DNA of 64,000 nucleotides from Macrostomum hystrix. Lineage: Eukaryota > Platyhelminthes > Macrostomidae. Shown piece by piece: positions 1 to 11,362 of this stretch; positions within the stretch are counted from its first letter, which is position 1; every line of letters begins with the position of its first letter. The stretch is from positions 8,820,501-8,884,500 of the forward strand of contig CATNEN010000039.1 in NCBI GenBank assembly GCA_950097015.1, read 5' to 3'. Under the pieces are notes generated by a model, which did no database searches, was not told where the DNA came from, and worked only from the letters and a program-made list of their open reading frames with translations. The translations under genes were made by a program, and so were the position numbers.

Positions 1-1373
1 TGTATAAAATCGATGGCGCAAGTTAATTTAGAGATGCGCCTAAATTTCTAGCACTGCGCGTTTCGTCGGGACGGCAAAAGAGCGATTTTTTGTTTTATTA
101 TAGGCGGTGAATCGGCGGTGAATCAGATAAATGTAAATTATATTTTGCGCGTTATTGCGCATGAAAAGCGGTGTTATATTTTAAGTTTACATGCCTTTGC
201 GCGATCCTTTTTGCATCTTAGAGTCGTTTTATATGCCTTTGGCTTTATGAAATAGCCTGTTGAAATATTACTTTTAAAACAAAGCTGGCGCGAATTCGAA
301 ATCAATACACATGCTGGAAGAAATTAGAAGTTGGCTATTCGTAGGCCTACGGTACCCACTCGTGTTACACTCTGTAAAGCCAATTCTGTGTTACAACACG
401 AGCCTTCAAAGCGGTTCTCTGCGCGCAGCGGCGTAGCGATACGCGCAGCTTTAGCTTTCAAAGTCAATGCAATGCTTTAATATGGGGCACAAATGTACGT
501 GCTTAAATATAATATAATCAATGCTGTTAGATATCGTTTCAATGACTGACTCTTTTATAGAGTTACCAGGATCAATACAATCGATTCGATACAGTGTCTT
601 TACAATTTATTTGTATATTATTGTTTCCTATAGGCCTATTATTGCTAATTATAATTTGCTAGCTATTGAATGTTGGCCTACCTATGCCTAGCTAGATATG
701 AATGGATGGCTATAGGCCTATAGCCATAGTTATAAACAGACCCCATGGCTCAGACCATAGTAGAAAGTTTAGCTAGCAAATATAGCTAGCTTCTAGCAAA
801 AATCTAGCTAAAAAGCATGTTCTGCTAGACATTAGCTATTTAGAATGTTTTCCTAGCTAGGCTTGTTAAAGAACAGGCACAGCCCCAAGCCTAAGCTAAT
901 AGTGTGACAGCTACTATTATGAGTACTATTATTAATATTTATTGCTAAACAGCAACACAAGTAAAATTTATAGTTTATTAGAAGCTGACATATTTAAATT
1001 TTATTATCATATATATTTTTTAACCATGAAATAATAATTCAATAATTTATTAATTCTTATATGGCTTAGATATATTCAAATATATATAGGCTCATAGACA
1101 GCTAGATTATTGCCAAAAAATATTTCTTAGGAATAATAACTAATGACAAATATGTTTGTTTCTATATATTATATAAATATATATACTTTTTTGTTTCTTT
1201 TCCATTCCTTTTCTCCTATTCATTGCTCCTGTTCCTCTGGCTCATTTACTACCCTTGCTACTCTTCATCCTGCTACCTGTTCCTTTATCAACTGCTCTAC
1301 TACCCCCTGTTCCCCTATCAACTCCTCCTCCACCCACTGTTTCTCTACCAACTGCTTCTTTACCCCCCTGCTC
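1..1373. other. Outer AT-rich part of left arm, no gene
   Basis: No coding signal. It contains small palindromes: GGCGCA...TGCGCC at 14-40 and a perfect palindrome around 709-726 built on TAGGCCTA. Many TAGC/GCTA steps occur between 640 and 870. The same sequence is inverted at 28010-29379. Confidence 0.8.
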
Positions 1374-2439
1374 CTCTACCCTACTCTTCTACACCTTGCT
1401 CCTCTACTGGCCCTGCCTCTCTACCCCTGCACCTCTACCCTACTCTTCTACACCTTGCTCCTCTACTGGCCCTGCCTCTCTACCCCTGCACCTCTACCCT
1501 ACTCTTCTACACCTTGCTCCTCTACTGGCCCTGCCTCTCTACCCCTGCACCTCTACCCTACTCTTCTACACCTTGCTCCTCTACTGGCCCTGCCTCTCTA
1601 CCCCTGCACCTCTACCCTACTCTTCTACACCTTGCTCCTCTACTGGCCCTGCCTCTCTACCCCTGCACCTCTACCCTACTCTTCTACACCTTGCTCCTCT
1701 ACTGGCCCTGCCTCTCTACCCCTGCACCTCTACCCTACTCTTCTACACCTTGCTCCTCTACTGGCCCTGCCTCTCTACCCCTGCACCTCTACCCTACTCT
1801 TCTACACCTTGCTCCTCTACTGGCCCTGCCTCTCTACCCCTGCACCTCTACCCTACTCTTCTACACCTTGCTCCTCTACTGGCCCTGCCTCTCTACCCCT
1901 GCACCTCTACCCTACTCTTCTACACCTTGCTCCTCTACTGGCCCTGCCTCTCTACCCCTGCACCTCTACCCTACTCTTCTACACCTTGCTCCTCTACTGG
2001 CCCTGCCTCTCTACCCCTGCACCTCTACCCTACTCTTCTACACCTTGCTCCTCTACTGGCCCTGCCTCTCTACCCCTGCACCTCTACCCTACTCTTCTAC
2101 ACCTTGCTCCTCTACTGGCCCTGCCTCTCTACCCCTGCACCTCTACCCTACTCTTCTACACCTTGCTCCTCTACTGGCCCTGCCTCTCTACCCCTGCACC
2201 TCTACCCTACTCTTCTACACCTTGCTCCTCTACTGGCCCTGCCTCTCTACCCCTGCACCTCTACCCTACTCTTCTACACCTTGCTCCTCTACTGGCCCTG
2301 CCTCTCTACCCCTGCACCTCTACCCTACTCTTCTACACCTTGCTCCTCTACTGGCCCTGCCTCTTTACCCCTGCACCTCTACCCTACTCTTCTACACCTT
2401 GCTCCTCTACTGGCCCTGCCTCTCTACCCCTGCACCTCT
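1374..2439. repeat. 59-bp minisatellite, 18 copies
   Basis: A CT-rich unit beginning CTCTACCCTACTC repeats every 59 bp with almost no divergence. Because 59 is not a multiple of 3 and the unit has no stop in any forward frame, it creates three overlapping open frames of 400-500 codons that cycle through the same peptide. These are not genes. The right arm has 10 copies (27421-28009). Confidence 0.95.
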
Positions 2440-2574
2440 AACCCCTGCTCCTCTAACCCCTGCTCCTCTACCCCAGCACCTCAACCCCTGCTCCTCTAAC
2501 CCCTGTTCCTCTACTGGCCCTTCTACTCTACCCATGCTCCTCTACCACAGCTCCTCTAACACTTTCTGTTCCTT

Positions 2575-3560
2575 GATAGTCCCCTCCCCCATCCTCCATG
2601 GCATTCCTCCTGCCATCCTTGACAGTCCCCTCCCCATCCTCCATGGCATTCCTCATGCCATCCTTGACAGTCCCCTTCCCATCCTCCATGGCATTCCTTC
2701 CGCCATCCTTAATAGTCCCCTCTCCCATCCTCCTTGGCATTCCTTCCGCCATCCTTAATAGTCCCCTCCCCATCCTCCATGGCATTCCTCCTGCCATCCT
2801 TGACAGTCCCCTCCCTTATCCTCCCTGGCCTTGACAGTCCCCTCTCCCATCCTCCTTGGCATTCCTTCCGCCATCCTTAATAGTCCCCTCCCCATCCTCC
2901 ATGGCATTACTCCTGCCATCCTTGACAGTCCCCTCCCCATCCTCCATGGCATTCCTCCTGCCATCCTTGACAGTCCCCTCCCCATCCTCCATGGCATTAC
3001 TCCTGCCATCCTTGACAGTCCCCTCCCCATCCTCCATGGCATTCCTTCCGCCATCCTTAACAGTCCCCTCCCCATCCTCCATGGCATTCCTCCCGCCATC
3101 CTTGACAGTCCCCTCCCCATCCTCCATGGCATTCCTCATGCCATCCTTGACAGTCCCCTTCCCATCCTCCATGGCATTCCTCCTGCCATCCTTGACAGTC
3201 CCCTCCCCATCCTCCATGGCATTCCTTCCGCCATCCTTGACAGTCCCCTCCCCATCCTCCATGGCATTCCTTCCGCCATCCTTGACAGTCCCCTCCCCAT
3301 CCTCCATGGCATTCCTCCCGCCATCCTTGACAGTCCCCTCCCCATCCTCCATGGCATTCCTCATGCCATCCTTGACAGTCCCCTTCCCATCCTCCATGGC
3401 ATTCCTTCCGCCATCCTTAATAGTCCCCTCCCCATCCTCCATGGCATTCCTCCTGCCATCCTTGACAGTCCCCTCCCTTATCCTCCCTGGCCTTGACAGT
3501 CCCCTCTCCTATCCTCCTTGGCATTCCTCCCGCCGTCCTTGATAGTCCCCTCCCTCTTCC
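2575..3560. repeat. 45-bp minisatellite, about 20 copies
   Basis: The unit contains CCATGGCATTCCTCC and CTTGACAGTCCCCTCC. I count 20 copies of the GGCATT core, with two interruptions (around 2815-2835 and 3478-3500) where the unit is altered. The period is a multiple of 3, so both strands show 15-residue repeat peptides that I do not regard as proteins. The right arm has 14 copies (26577-27290). Confidence 0.93.
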
Positions 3561-4215
3561 CAGCACCTCTTTCATTCCCCCTGCTTTTGAAAAATTGGCT
3601 GTTTTGTCTAAATTAAAAAATAAAAAGGTACAACATCCTATTACCTATGTTTCCTTTCAGGAGCATGTGGCTCTCGCTGGAAGTTTCTATAAGCACATCC
3701 TGTTCGACTTGTCCTGAGTCAATTTTCGGTGCACATTCGAGATGCACATTTTCGGAGCCCTTGATCCTGTGCTCTGACGGATATTTCAGAGCTATGACTG
3801 CTCAGACTACAAAAGTACAGCCCGGGTTGACGTTGACTGTCAGTTTTTTTTTATTATAATATTTCGCTAGTCAGCGCGTAAGGCTGATAATTACATATCT
3901 TGAGAAACACTCTTGTCATTCGACAGTATTTTCGCTATTTTACACTGAGTACACCACACCTTAAGCATTTCGCAGTTTGATGCCCTATTTTTATGATAAA
4001 TATACTAGCTATTTGAAAGCCATTAAACGATGCGCATACTTATATTATTCTCCTGTAAGGCGTACGTTTCAAACAATTTCTACAACAAATTCTCATCTTT
4101 CAGTGTTAGCAGCTGTACTCTTCAGCGGTTCAGTTGCCTGTCAAATTGTTTGGTTCTTTTATGGTTTCTGAACTATCTTCATGGCAAGATCCCAAACAGA
4201 ATCCTCGCAACTGAT
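3561..4215. other. Unique segment of left arm, no gene
   Basis: AT-rich sequence between the 45-bp and 48-bp arrays, duplicated in inverted orientation at 25911-26576. Short open frames are present, but I see no protein-like composition, splice structure or motif. Confidence 0.7.
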
Positions 4216-4797
4216 CCCCATCGAGATGGGTTGCCACACATTCATCAGCGACCGGGTCCTGATCCCCATCATGCAGGGTTGCCACACATCCATCAGCGAC
4301 CGGGTCCTGATCCCCATCATGCAGGGTTGCCACACATCCATCAGCGACCGGGTCCTGATCTCCATCATGCAGGGTTGCCACACATCCATCAGCGACCGGG
4401 TCCTGATCCCCATCATGCAGGGTTGCCACACATCCATCAGCGACCGGGTCCTGATCCCCATCATGCAGGGTTGCCACACATCCATCAGCGACCGGGTCCT
4501 GATCTCCATCATGCAGGGTTGCCACACATCCATCAGCGACCGGGTCCTGATCTCCATCATGCAGGGTTGCCACACATCCATCAGCGACCGGGTCCTGATC
4601 TCCATCATGCAGGGTTGCCACACATCCATCAGCGACTGGGTCCTGATCCCCATCATGCAGGGTTGCCACACATCCATCAGCGACCGGGTCCTGATCTCCA
4701 TCATGCAGGGTTGCCACACATCCATCAGCGACCGGGTCCTGATCTCCATCATGCAGGGTTGCCACACATCCATCAGCGACCGGGTCCTGATCCCCAT
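4216..4797. repeat. 48-bp minisatellite, 12 copies
   Basis: The unit contains TTGCCACACATCCATCAGCG followed by ACCGGGTCCTGATC, with a C/T variant (CCCCATC or TCCATC) alternating between copies. Twelve copies here, 17 in the right arm (25090-25910). The period is a multiple of 3 and open in several frames on both strands, which explains apparent 210-300-codon frames. Confidence 0.94.
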
Positions 4798-4829
4798 CCT
4801 GATCGACCTGTAAATATCGATACTATTAC

Positions 4830-4841
4830 GAGCGTTTGATT
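4830..4841. other. 12-bp target duplication, left copy
   Basis: GAGCGTTTGATT occurs here and again at 24896-24907. Everything between them (4842-24895) is retroelement sequence, so this marks the insertion of the LINE block into the palindrome spacer. Coordinates could shift by a base or two. Confidence 0.8.
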
Positions 4842-4919
4842 GCTCGCACCGGCGGGACACAACGCCTGTGAGTTATGAGTCAGTCCAGGCCCACGGGCTA
4901 AGGTCTGCGATGCCTCACA

Positions 4920-6010
4920 CCTGCATGAGTCGCTTTTTGAGCAGGCTTGGCAGGAAGGAGCCCTGTGCCTTCGGGTGCCGACCGAAGCTGCCGGGGCGGG
5001 AGGCCTCCGGCCCACCTATCCGGCCCCTGAGGAAGGCAGGGCGCCTGAAGCCAAGGAGGGGGTTCCCCTGCCGGTTTATCGCACTGCATTGGACCCTCAG
5101 CCCGGTATCAGTGTAGCCAAGCCAGCCGGGGCGGCGGGCGCGGAAGGCCCTAGGCCTGCCTGCCCTGCCGCCCTGGAGGGTGGGGCCTCTGCCACCGCGG
5201 CTGGGGGGAGTCGTAACAACCGGCCCACCTTCGCCGCCGTCGCAAAGAGACAGCCGGCGATCGTCTTGCTCGGCAGAGACGCACGTCTGACTGCCGACCA
5301 GCTGAAGCAGGCGAGCCGCGTCATCGACGGGCTCCTGTGGAAGCAAACCCTGAAGGGCACGCCCCTGGCCATAAAGACCCACGCCACGCGGGACTCGGGC
5401 CTGCTCATCTGGCCCAGCGATGCCGAGTCAGGCCGGCGCCTCCTGGAGATGCTGCCTGGGCAGAACTGGGAAGCCAATATGGCCTTCCACCGAGAGGACG
5501 AGCCACCCCAGATGAAGAGGCACCGCATCTTAGTTCCGGCGGCCAGCGTCGTTACCTCCTCGGAAGAGTTGCCGAATGGACTGCTTGCAGTCAACCGCGA
5601 CCTGCCTGCCGCGGGCCTAGGGTGCACGACACCATTCAGCATCCCGAGGGTCGGGGCTTCACCGCCATTCTTGGCCTGTCGGACGTCTGGATGCGCAAGT
5701 ACCCAGACGACACAGATCGCCATCGGCCTCCTAAAGCTGCGCATCAGAGCTTTTGTGGCAGACAAGCGCCGAAAGCGGGCGCGAACCCAACTGAGGCAGC
5801 AGCCGAAGGAGCTTCAGCCCCTAAGGCAGCAAAGCTCTCAGATAGGGGACACAAAGCCCAGCATAGCCGCGCTGGTAAGGCAGATCGCGCTGTTGAGGGG
5901 GGCTCTGATCGCCACCCAGCGCGCTCCACTAAGCGGAAAGGCCTCCTGCAGAGGGCCGCAGAGGCAGTCCAGTCTGCCAAGCTGACCCACCTAATGAGGG
6001 AGGTCTCCGG
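4920..6010 (+). pseudogene. LINE ORF1 remnant (copy 1)
   Basis: This GC-rich region, which follows the LINE 5' end, encodes an acidic/proline-rich N-terminal stretch and then a domain with TADQLKQASRVIDGLL and GLLIWPSDAESGRRLLE, as expected for a LINE nucleic-acid-binding ORF1. The frame changes near 5640, where the protein continues in another frame with GRGFTAILGLSDVW. The C-terminal part is basic. No cysteine knuckles are seen. At 6060-6100 it runs directly into endonuclease sequence, so the usual ORF1-ORF2 junction and the endonuclease N-terminus are deleted. Confidence 0.65.
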
Positions 6011-6024
6011 CCAGTCAAGGCGAG

Positions 6025-7066
6025 TTGCCCAGCCTAGGGCGACTGGCGGCGCCACCGGTGGGCCCAGCTCCAAAGGTAAAGCCCCAAAACGTGCCCTCTG
6101 GGTACAACTGCTTCTGCGTTAGCCCCCGCGAGGCGAACCGGCCACCTAGAGCCTGTATCTTCGGGGCCAAAACCCTCGGTGCTTGGCTCAGATCCGACCT
6201 GTCTAACGGGGATATCTGCGTCATTCAATCTGAGGATCTGCTGCCTGGGAAGACCACCCTCGTTGCCTCGGTTTACCTACCAGGTGACGCAGCGGTCGTC
6301 CCCCGGACGCTCCCGGAAGTCTGCTCTGCCAGGAACTACGAGCTCATGGTCGCCGGCGATATCAACACCCACCATACCCACTGGGGCAGCACAGGGATAA
6401 ACCAGAGAGGCGAAGACCTCCTGTCCTATGTTGCCTCTACGACCCTTGAGTTCTGCAACTCCGGGTCTACACCTACCTTCGACAATGGTCGCTGGTCAGA
6501 GGTGATTGACGCCACACTCGCATCACCCAAGCTCTTTCAGAGTATTGGGGAGTGGCGCGTGCTCCCGGTGCCATCCCTCTCTGACCATAAGTTAATTCAC
6601 TTTCGTGTGGCGAGCGCTCGCAGCCTTAACCACATCACGTGGAGACGGAACGCCAGAAATACTGATTGGGAAGCCTTCAGGCATGCCCTGGAGGCAACCC
6701 ATCGGTCTTCGGGCCAACCACCCACTATTTCGATGTGCCGAGAAGCGGACGAGTGCGCGACTGTTTTAACAGAAACGCTAACCGCCGCCTTCGAGGCAGC
6801 CTGTCCCCTAAAGGCCTACAAAGGCAAGACATCTGCGCCGTGCTGGAATCCTGAGCTCGGCGACCTCCCTCGCAGAGCGAAGAAATTACACCGCAGAGCA
6901 AACAAAACCAGGAGCCCTGCAGAGCAGACCGCCTACCTTGAAGCCATCCATGAGTTCAAGAGGGAGATCAGGAATGCCAAGGCCCAGAAGTGACGTCAAT
7001 ACTGCGAGGAGCTAGAAGGCTCACGCCCACCTCCAGGATTGTCAAAGCACTTACGTTGGACAAAAT
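6025..7066 (+). pseudogene. LINE ORF2 endonuclease part (copy 1)
   Basis: This is the AP-like endonuclease that nicks target DNA. Visible motifs are NGDICVIQ, VASVYLPGD, AGDINTHHTHWGS and PSLSDHKLIHF, matching the central and C-terminal catalytic motifs (GD.N.HH and SDH). The N-terminal catalytic motif QEPW, present in copy 2, is missing here because of a deletion near 6060. A stop at 6994-6996 replaces a tryptophan kept in copy 2 (KWRQYCE context), and a frameshift follows near 7035. The frame is then cut by the Gypsy element at 7066 and resumes at 18618. Confidence 0.8.
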
Positions 7067-7284
7067 TGTCATGCCGTAGTCTAATAGCACTCACGTATCG
7101 CTTTGCCGGTCAATCTAATATGTACATGCATCACTAACTCTCGCTCACTATGTACATGCCCCCCACGCGCACGTTGATCGTATCGGTTGCACGTTGAGGC
7201 AAATATATAAATACTGTCTCGCCCTACTTGGAGGGCTCACCTTTTTCTTCGCACCTCACACAGCTTGACTCTTGAGCCATTACA
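7067..7284 (+). repeat. Gypsy 5' LTR (218 bp)
   Basis: Starts TGTCATGCC and ends CCATTACA. A TATA-like run (AAATATATAAATACT) lies near 7200-7214, a reasonable promoter position. A TGG-containing candidate primer-binding site (TTGGCGTCCA, 7285-7294) follows directly and abuts the gag start. Confidence 0.92.
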
Positions 7285-7293
7285 TTGGCGTCC

Positions 7294-8499
7294 ATGGCCT
7301 TCCTACAACTGCCTCCACCAGCCCACTTTAGCATCAGAGACGACCCTCACTCTGTAAGCAAGCGCTGGCAGGAGTGGTCGACAAACCTTCTGCGGTACCT
7401 GGCGGCAACCGGCATCAAAGATGAGACGCAGAAACGCCAGATCCTTCTGTATACGGCAGGCAAAGAAGTGAGCGACCTGTACAACGAGATCGCCACCCAG
7501 TCGCAGCAACAAGAAGGCGAGCCCGCAGCCGAGCCCACGGTCGACCAGCTGATCGCACAGTTCAGCACGCACTTCCAAGGCCGCGATAACGTCGTCTTCA
7601 TTCGATACCAGTTTCGCCACTGTCTCCAGGAAGAAGGCGAATCCATAGACGCTTGGCACAGCAGACTGTGGAGCGCCTCGGAAGCCTGCAAGTTCGAGGG
7701 TCTCCGCCAGTCGCTCATCAGGGACCAAATCGTGGCCAGCTGTCGCAGCGAGTCACTGAGGAAGCGCCTGCTGAATATCCCCAACATCAGCCTGTCGGAC
7801 ACTCTTCAGCTGGCCAGGACGCACGAGGCAGCAGAGAAGCAGGCGGCCATCATGACCAGGACAGCGGCAGCCTCTGAGGAAGTGGCGCAACTGCGCCGCC
7901 AGCGCCACCCGCTCCCGGAACCTTCGCGTGAGTCGCAGCAATTTGCTAAGTGCATCCGGTGCGGCGAGCTGGGCCACAAGAGCTGCAGCAGGGCGCAAGG
8001 CAAGCGATGCAGCAGCTGCGGCAAGGCCAACCATCTGGCCAAGGCCTGCCTCAGCAGCCGCTCGAAGATTAACTCACTGCAGCCCGAGCAGGACCAGTCA
8101 GCCGACCAACCACCTAACGAGGTGTTCTGCACGCTCAGCGGCAAGGACGACAGCGCCAAGTTCGTCATCAGAATCAACGGCAGTCCGGTCCGCACACTGA
8201 TCGACAGCGGAGCGAGCTGCAACGTGTTGGACATGGCGACGTTCCACAGAATCTGCCGGCCCGGCACGCCGCTTTCACCGTCCAGCACCACAGTCTTTGC
8301 GCTTGGTGCCAGCGAGCCACTGAAGACAGCCGGCCAAACAACGCTCACTGTCAGAGCGAACCACCGCGAATTGCAGGCCAATTTCATCGTCATCAGCAGC
8401 AACTGCACACCGATTCTCGGAAGATCGTCCAGCACAAAGCTCGGCATGCTGAGAGTCGGACCTGAAGTCAGCACGAACTCTGCGGTGGTGGCCAGCTAA
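7294..8499 (+). CDS. gag-pro: Gypsy Gag-protease polyprotein
   Basis: An intact frame of about 401 residues encodes capsid/nucleocapsid and protease. I start at the ATG at 7294 because the frame upstream is the LTR/primer site. Around residues 220-255 there are two cysteine/histidine knuckles: a compressed CIRCGELGHKSC (two residues between H and the last C) and a canonical CSSCGKANHLAKAC. The aspartic protease active site is LIDSGASCNVLD near residue 303. The stop is TAA at 8497-8499. The polymerase frame begins one base over at the same place, so Gag-protease and Pol are joined only if ribosomes shift +1. Confidence 0.9.
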   Translation: MAFLQLPPPAHFSIRDDPHSVSKRWQEWSTNLLRYLAATGIKDETQKRQILLYTAGKEVSDLYNEIATQSQQQEGEPAAEPTVDQLIAQFSTHFQGRDNVVFIRYQFRHCLQEEGESIDAWHSRLWSASEACKFEGLRQSLIRDQIVASCRSESLRKRLLNIPNISLSDTLQLARTHEAAEKQAAIMTRTAAASEEVAQLRRQRHPLPEPSRESQQFAKCIRCGELGHKSCSRAQGKRCSSCGKANHLAKACLSSRSKINSLQPEQDQSADQPPNEVFCTLSGKDDSAKFVIRINGSPVRTLIDSGASCNVLDMATFHRICRPGTPLSPSSTTVFALGASEPLKTAGQTTLTVRANHRELQANFIVISSNCTPILGRSSSTKLGMLRVGPEVSTNSAVVAS

Positions 8500-11272
8500 G
8501 CCGGCCAGCAGTGAGGACCAGCACCTGCCCAAGCAGCTGCAACTTCAGACAATCCTGGCGGAATTCAGCGACTGCTTTCAAGGCATCGGATGCGTGAAGG
8601 GAGTCAGCGTCACTATCAGGCTCAGGCCGGATGCCACTCCAGTCTGCCAGCCGCCATCCCGAGTGCCCGTTCACCTAAGGAATGCTGTAATCAAGGAGCT
8701 GGAAGATCAACTGGCACTGGGAATCGTCGAACGAGTGCGTGGTCCAACAGCCTGGTGCTCCAGGATGGTCGCAGTTCCAAAGGCCGAGCAGGGCGAGGTT
8801 CGCATCACCCAGGACCTCCGCGAGGTGAACAAGTACGTCATCCCAGAGAAGCAGCCTATACCCACATTCGAAGAGGTGACGGACGAGATGGCGGGCGCGA
8901 CGTATTTCTCGGAGCTGGACGTCGCCAAAGCCTTCCACCAAATTGAAGTCGCCGAGGAGTCTAGAGACCTGCTAACGTTCTCCTCACCCATCGGGCTCCT
9001 GCGGCTGCGCCGGCTCTGCATGGGCTTCACATCCGCCTCCGAGATCCTCCAGCGGGTGATGACCTCCGTCCTGAGTGGCCTCCCCGGCGTCCGCTGGGTG
9101 CACGACGACATCCTGGTGTACGCGAAAAACATTGAAGAGCACAACCAGCGCCTGCGAGACTGCCTGGCCCGGTTGAAGGCTAGCAACATCACGTTGAACC
9201 CCAAGAAGTGCCGCTTCGCTCGACCAGAGGTCGACTTTCTCGCCATGCGGCTCTCTGCATGCGGCATTCACCCAAGCGCCGAGAAAGTAGCGGCCATCAA
9301 CAACTTCAAGCGGCCGACCAACGCAACCGAGGTGCGCTCCTTCCTCGGCCTCGTCACCTTCGTGGCGCGCTTCATCAGCAACCTGTCTGACAGGGCCCGG
9401 CCACTCTGCGAGCTGACAAGGCAGGCCGCCGAGTGGACGTGGGGCGAAAAGCAAGAGGCCGCATTCAACGACATCAAACAGAATATCGCCAGCAGCCACG
9501 CGCTGGCATTCTTCAATAGTGAGCTGCAGACTCAGCTGATCGTGGACGCCAGCCCCACGGGTGTCGGCGCCATCCTTGCCCAAGTCCAGCCAGACGGATC
9601 GACGCGGCCGGTGGCATACGCGAGCCGCAGCCTCAGCCCGACCGAGCAGCGCTACTCCCAGACGGAGCGAGAGGCCCTCGCGGTGAAGTACGGCAGCCTG
9701 AAGTTCTACCACTACCTCAGCGGGGGTGGCAGTTTCAAGGTCATCACCGACCACAAGCCGCTGATATCCCTGTTCAGCACGGGGTCTCGGCCGCCACCCC
9801 GCATTGAGCGCATGGCGCTGCGACTGCAAGACCTTGTCTTTCGGGTCGTGTACCAGCCCGGCGCCGGCAACCCGTCTGACGTCCTGAGCCGCCAGCCGCT
9901 GCCAATGCCACCAAACAACGTCGGCGAGCAGGCGGACGCGATCTACGTGGCCACGGCAGTCCAAGCTGCCACTCCGGTGTCCATCAGCCTGGGCACAATC
10001 AAGGCGGCCTCCGAACGAGACGGCACGGTACAAGCAGCGCTACACGCCATCCGCGGCCACCAATGGGACAAGAGTGACACGTGCCTGCAGGGACTCCATG
10101 GCGTATCCCACGAACTATCCGAGCTGAACGGCCTGCTGCTGCGCGGCAGTCAGCTGTACATGCCGACGACTCTGCGATACCGGTGCATGCAGCTGGCCCA
10201 CCAGGGACACCAGGGCGTCAAAAAAACGCTCGACCGCTTGCAAGCGAAGGTCTGGTGGCCAGGCATGCGAGCATCCGTGGAGGCGCACGTAGCAGCCTGC
10301 ACCAGCTGCCTGACCTGCACCAGCGAGACCTCGCCGAAAGCCACGCCGCTAAAGCCGACCGAACTGCCGGAGGGCCCCTGGCTCGAGCTGGGGCTCGACT
10401 TCCTCGGACCGATAAACGGCAAGTCGCTGCTCGTCTGTACGGACCACTTCTCCAGGTTCCCGCTCGTGGAGGTCATGGCCAGCACCACCGCCTCCGCCGT
10501 CATCAACGTGCTACGCCGGTGGTTTAGCATCTTCGGGCAGCCGACAAAGGTGACCACAGACAATGGCCCACCCTTCGCATCGGCCGAGTTCAGCAGCTTC
10601 CTGATGGATCAGGGCGCACGGCACCATCGGATCACGCCTCTCTACCCTCAGGCCAACGGCGCAACGGAGCGGTGCAATCAAGGGCTGAACAAGGCTATCC
10701 GCGCAGCGATCGTCGAAGGCAGGGACTGGACACTGGCCCTGGACGAGTACCTGGCAGCGTACAGACGCACTCCGCACTGCTCCACGGGCGTCGCGCCGGC
10801 CAGTCTGTTATTTGGCAGGCAGATCAACGATGTGATCCCGAGTCTACGACACTCGCAGCCCGTCGACGCGACTCGAGCGGCCATTGCCGACAGCGACAGA
10901 CAGGCCAAGGAGGCTATGAAGCGGCACGCCGACCGACGCTTCAGAGCCGCCGACCACGGCATTCGCGCCGGCGACCGCGTCCTCAGGCGCCAGCAGTCCC
11001 GGCAAAAGACCGACGCCTTCTACGAGTCGGCGCCGTGGACCGTGGCCGAGGTGCAAGGCGACTCCCTGCTCATGCAGCGCGACGACGTCGTCTGCCGCAG
11101 GCACGCCACGCAGGTCAAGTGGCTACCCGGGCAGCCTGAGCAGTCCGATCAGCAGCCGCTCGAACCTCCTGACGCCCCTGAGCTCGCGGAGCCAGTCGCA
11201 GCCCGGCTCCACCCCCGGCGGGCGAAGGACCCAGAGAGGAACTACAGAGAACCCGACCTGCGCAGAAGCTGA
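8498..11272 (+). CDS. pol: Gypsy Pol: RT, RNase H, integrase
   Basis: Intact frame of about 924 residues in the +1 frame relative to gag, open from at least 8498; the first ATG is at 8594, inside the RT N-terminus, so +1 frameshifting at the gag stop is the better model. Motifs in order: RT core with FSELDVAKAFHQI and VHDDILVYA (VHDD instead of the common YVDD or YIDD, about residues 140-205), RNase H with LIVDASPTGVGAIL (near 350), an integrase HHCC region with HQGHQGVKKT and CTSCLTC (near 570-610), and DDE residues in GLDFLGP, TDNGPPF and NGATERCNQG. The frame ends in a basic tail. It lies just upstream of the BEL insertion. Confidence 0.92.
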   Translation, partial: KPASSEDQHLPKQLQLQTILAEFSDCFQGIGCVKGVSVTIRLRPDATPVCQPPSRVPVHLRNAVIKELEDQLALGIVERVRGPTAWCSRMVAVPKAEQGEVRITQDLREVNKYVIPEKQPIPTFEEVTDEMAGATYFSELDVAKAFHQIEVAEESRDLLTFSSPIGLLRLRRLCMGFTSASEILQRVMTSVLSGLPGVRWVHDDILVYAKNIEEHNQRLRDCLARLKASNITLNPKKCRFARPEVDFLAMRLSACGIHPSAEKVAAINNFKRPTNATEVRSFLGLVTFVARFISNLSDRARPLCELTRQAAEWTWGEKQEAAFNDIKQNIASSHALAFFNSELQTQLIVDASPTGVGAILAQVQPDGSTRPVAYASRSLSPTEQRYSQTEREALAVKYGSLKFYHYLSGGGSFKVITDHKPLISLFSTGSRPPPRIERMALRLQDLVFRVVYQPGAGNPSDVLSRQPLPMPPNNVGEQADAIYVATAVQAATPVSISLGTIKAASERDGTVQAALHAIRGHQWDKSDTCLQGLHGVSHELSELNGLLLRGSQLYMPTTLRYRCMQLAHQGHQGVKKTLDRLQAKVWWPGMRASVEAHVAACTSCLTCTSETSPKATPLKPTELPEGPWLELGLDFLGPINGKSLLVCTDHFSRFPLVEVMASTTASAVINVLRRWFSIFGQPTKVTTDNGPPFASAEFSSFLMDQGARHHRITPLYPQANGATERCNQGLNKAIRAAIVEGRDWTLALDEYLAAYRRTPHCSTGVAPASLLFGRQINDVIPSLRHSQPVDATRAAIADSDRQAKEAMKRHADRRFRAADHGIRAGDRVLRRQQSRQKTDAFYESAPWTVAEVQGDSLLMQRDDVVCRRHATQVKWLPGQPEQSDQQPLEPPDAPELAEPVAARLHPRRAKDPERNYREPDLRRS

Positions 11273-11362
11273 ATTGCTTGATTGACAGACTAAAGTTACA
11301 AGGACTGTTCTAAAAACAATTATATTGTTGCCTGCTACTACTTCTTTCATTTTATTCCCTAT

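Larger units (their letters stand above)
1..4797. repeat. Left arm of a giant inverted repeat
   Basis: Position 1 pairs with position 29379 on the opposite strand and homology runs without a break to 4797, which pairs with 25090. Unique parts of the arms differ by only a few substitutions (for example near 303-316) and one 5-bp indel near 393-398. The arm may continue left of the window, so its outer end is not seen. Contents from outside in: 1.37 kb AT-rich DNA, a 59-bp array, a 45-bp array, 0.65 kb unique DNA, a 48-bp array. Long inverted repeats built of tandem repeats are typical of foldback-type elements; no transposase is visible, so an inverted segmental duplication remains possible. 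Confidence 0.92.

Noticed and set aside
1143-2758. Open frames of 400-511 codons in three plus frames
   Set aside because: They are one 59-bp unit read in three frames; identical unit sequence and lack of any codon constraint show a minisatellite, not a protein.
2528-3542. 15-residue repeat proteins on both strands
   Set aside because: They follow from a 45-bp period and exist equally on both strands and in the inverted arm.
4130-4860. 16-residue repeat proteins on both strands (also at 25026-26097)
   Set aside because: They follow from a 48-bp stop-free unit; no start context, no conservation beyond the repeat.
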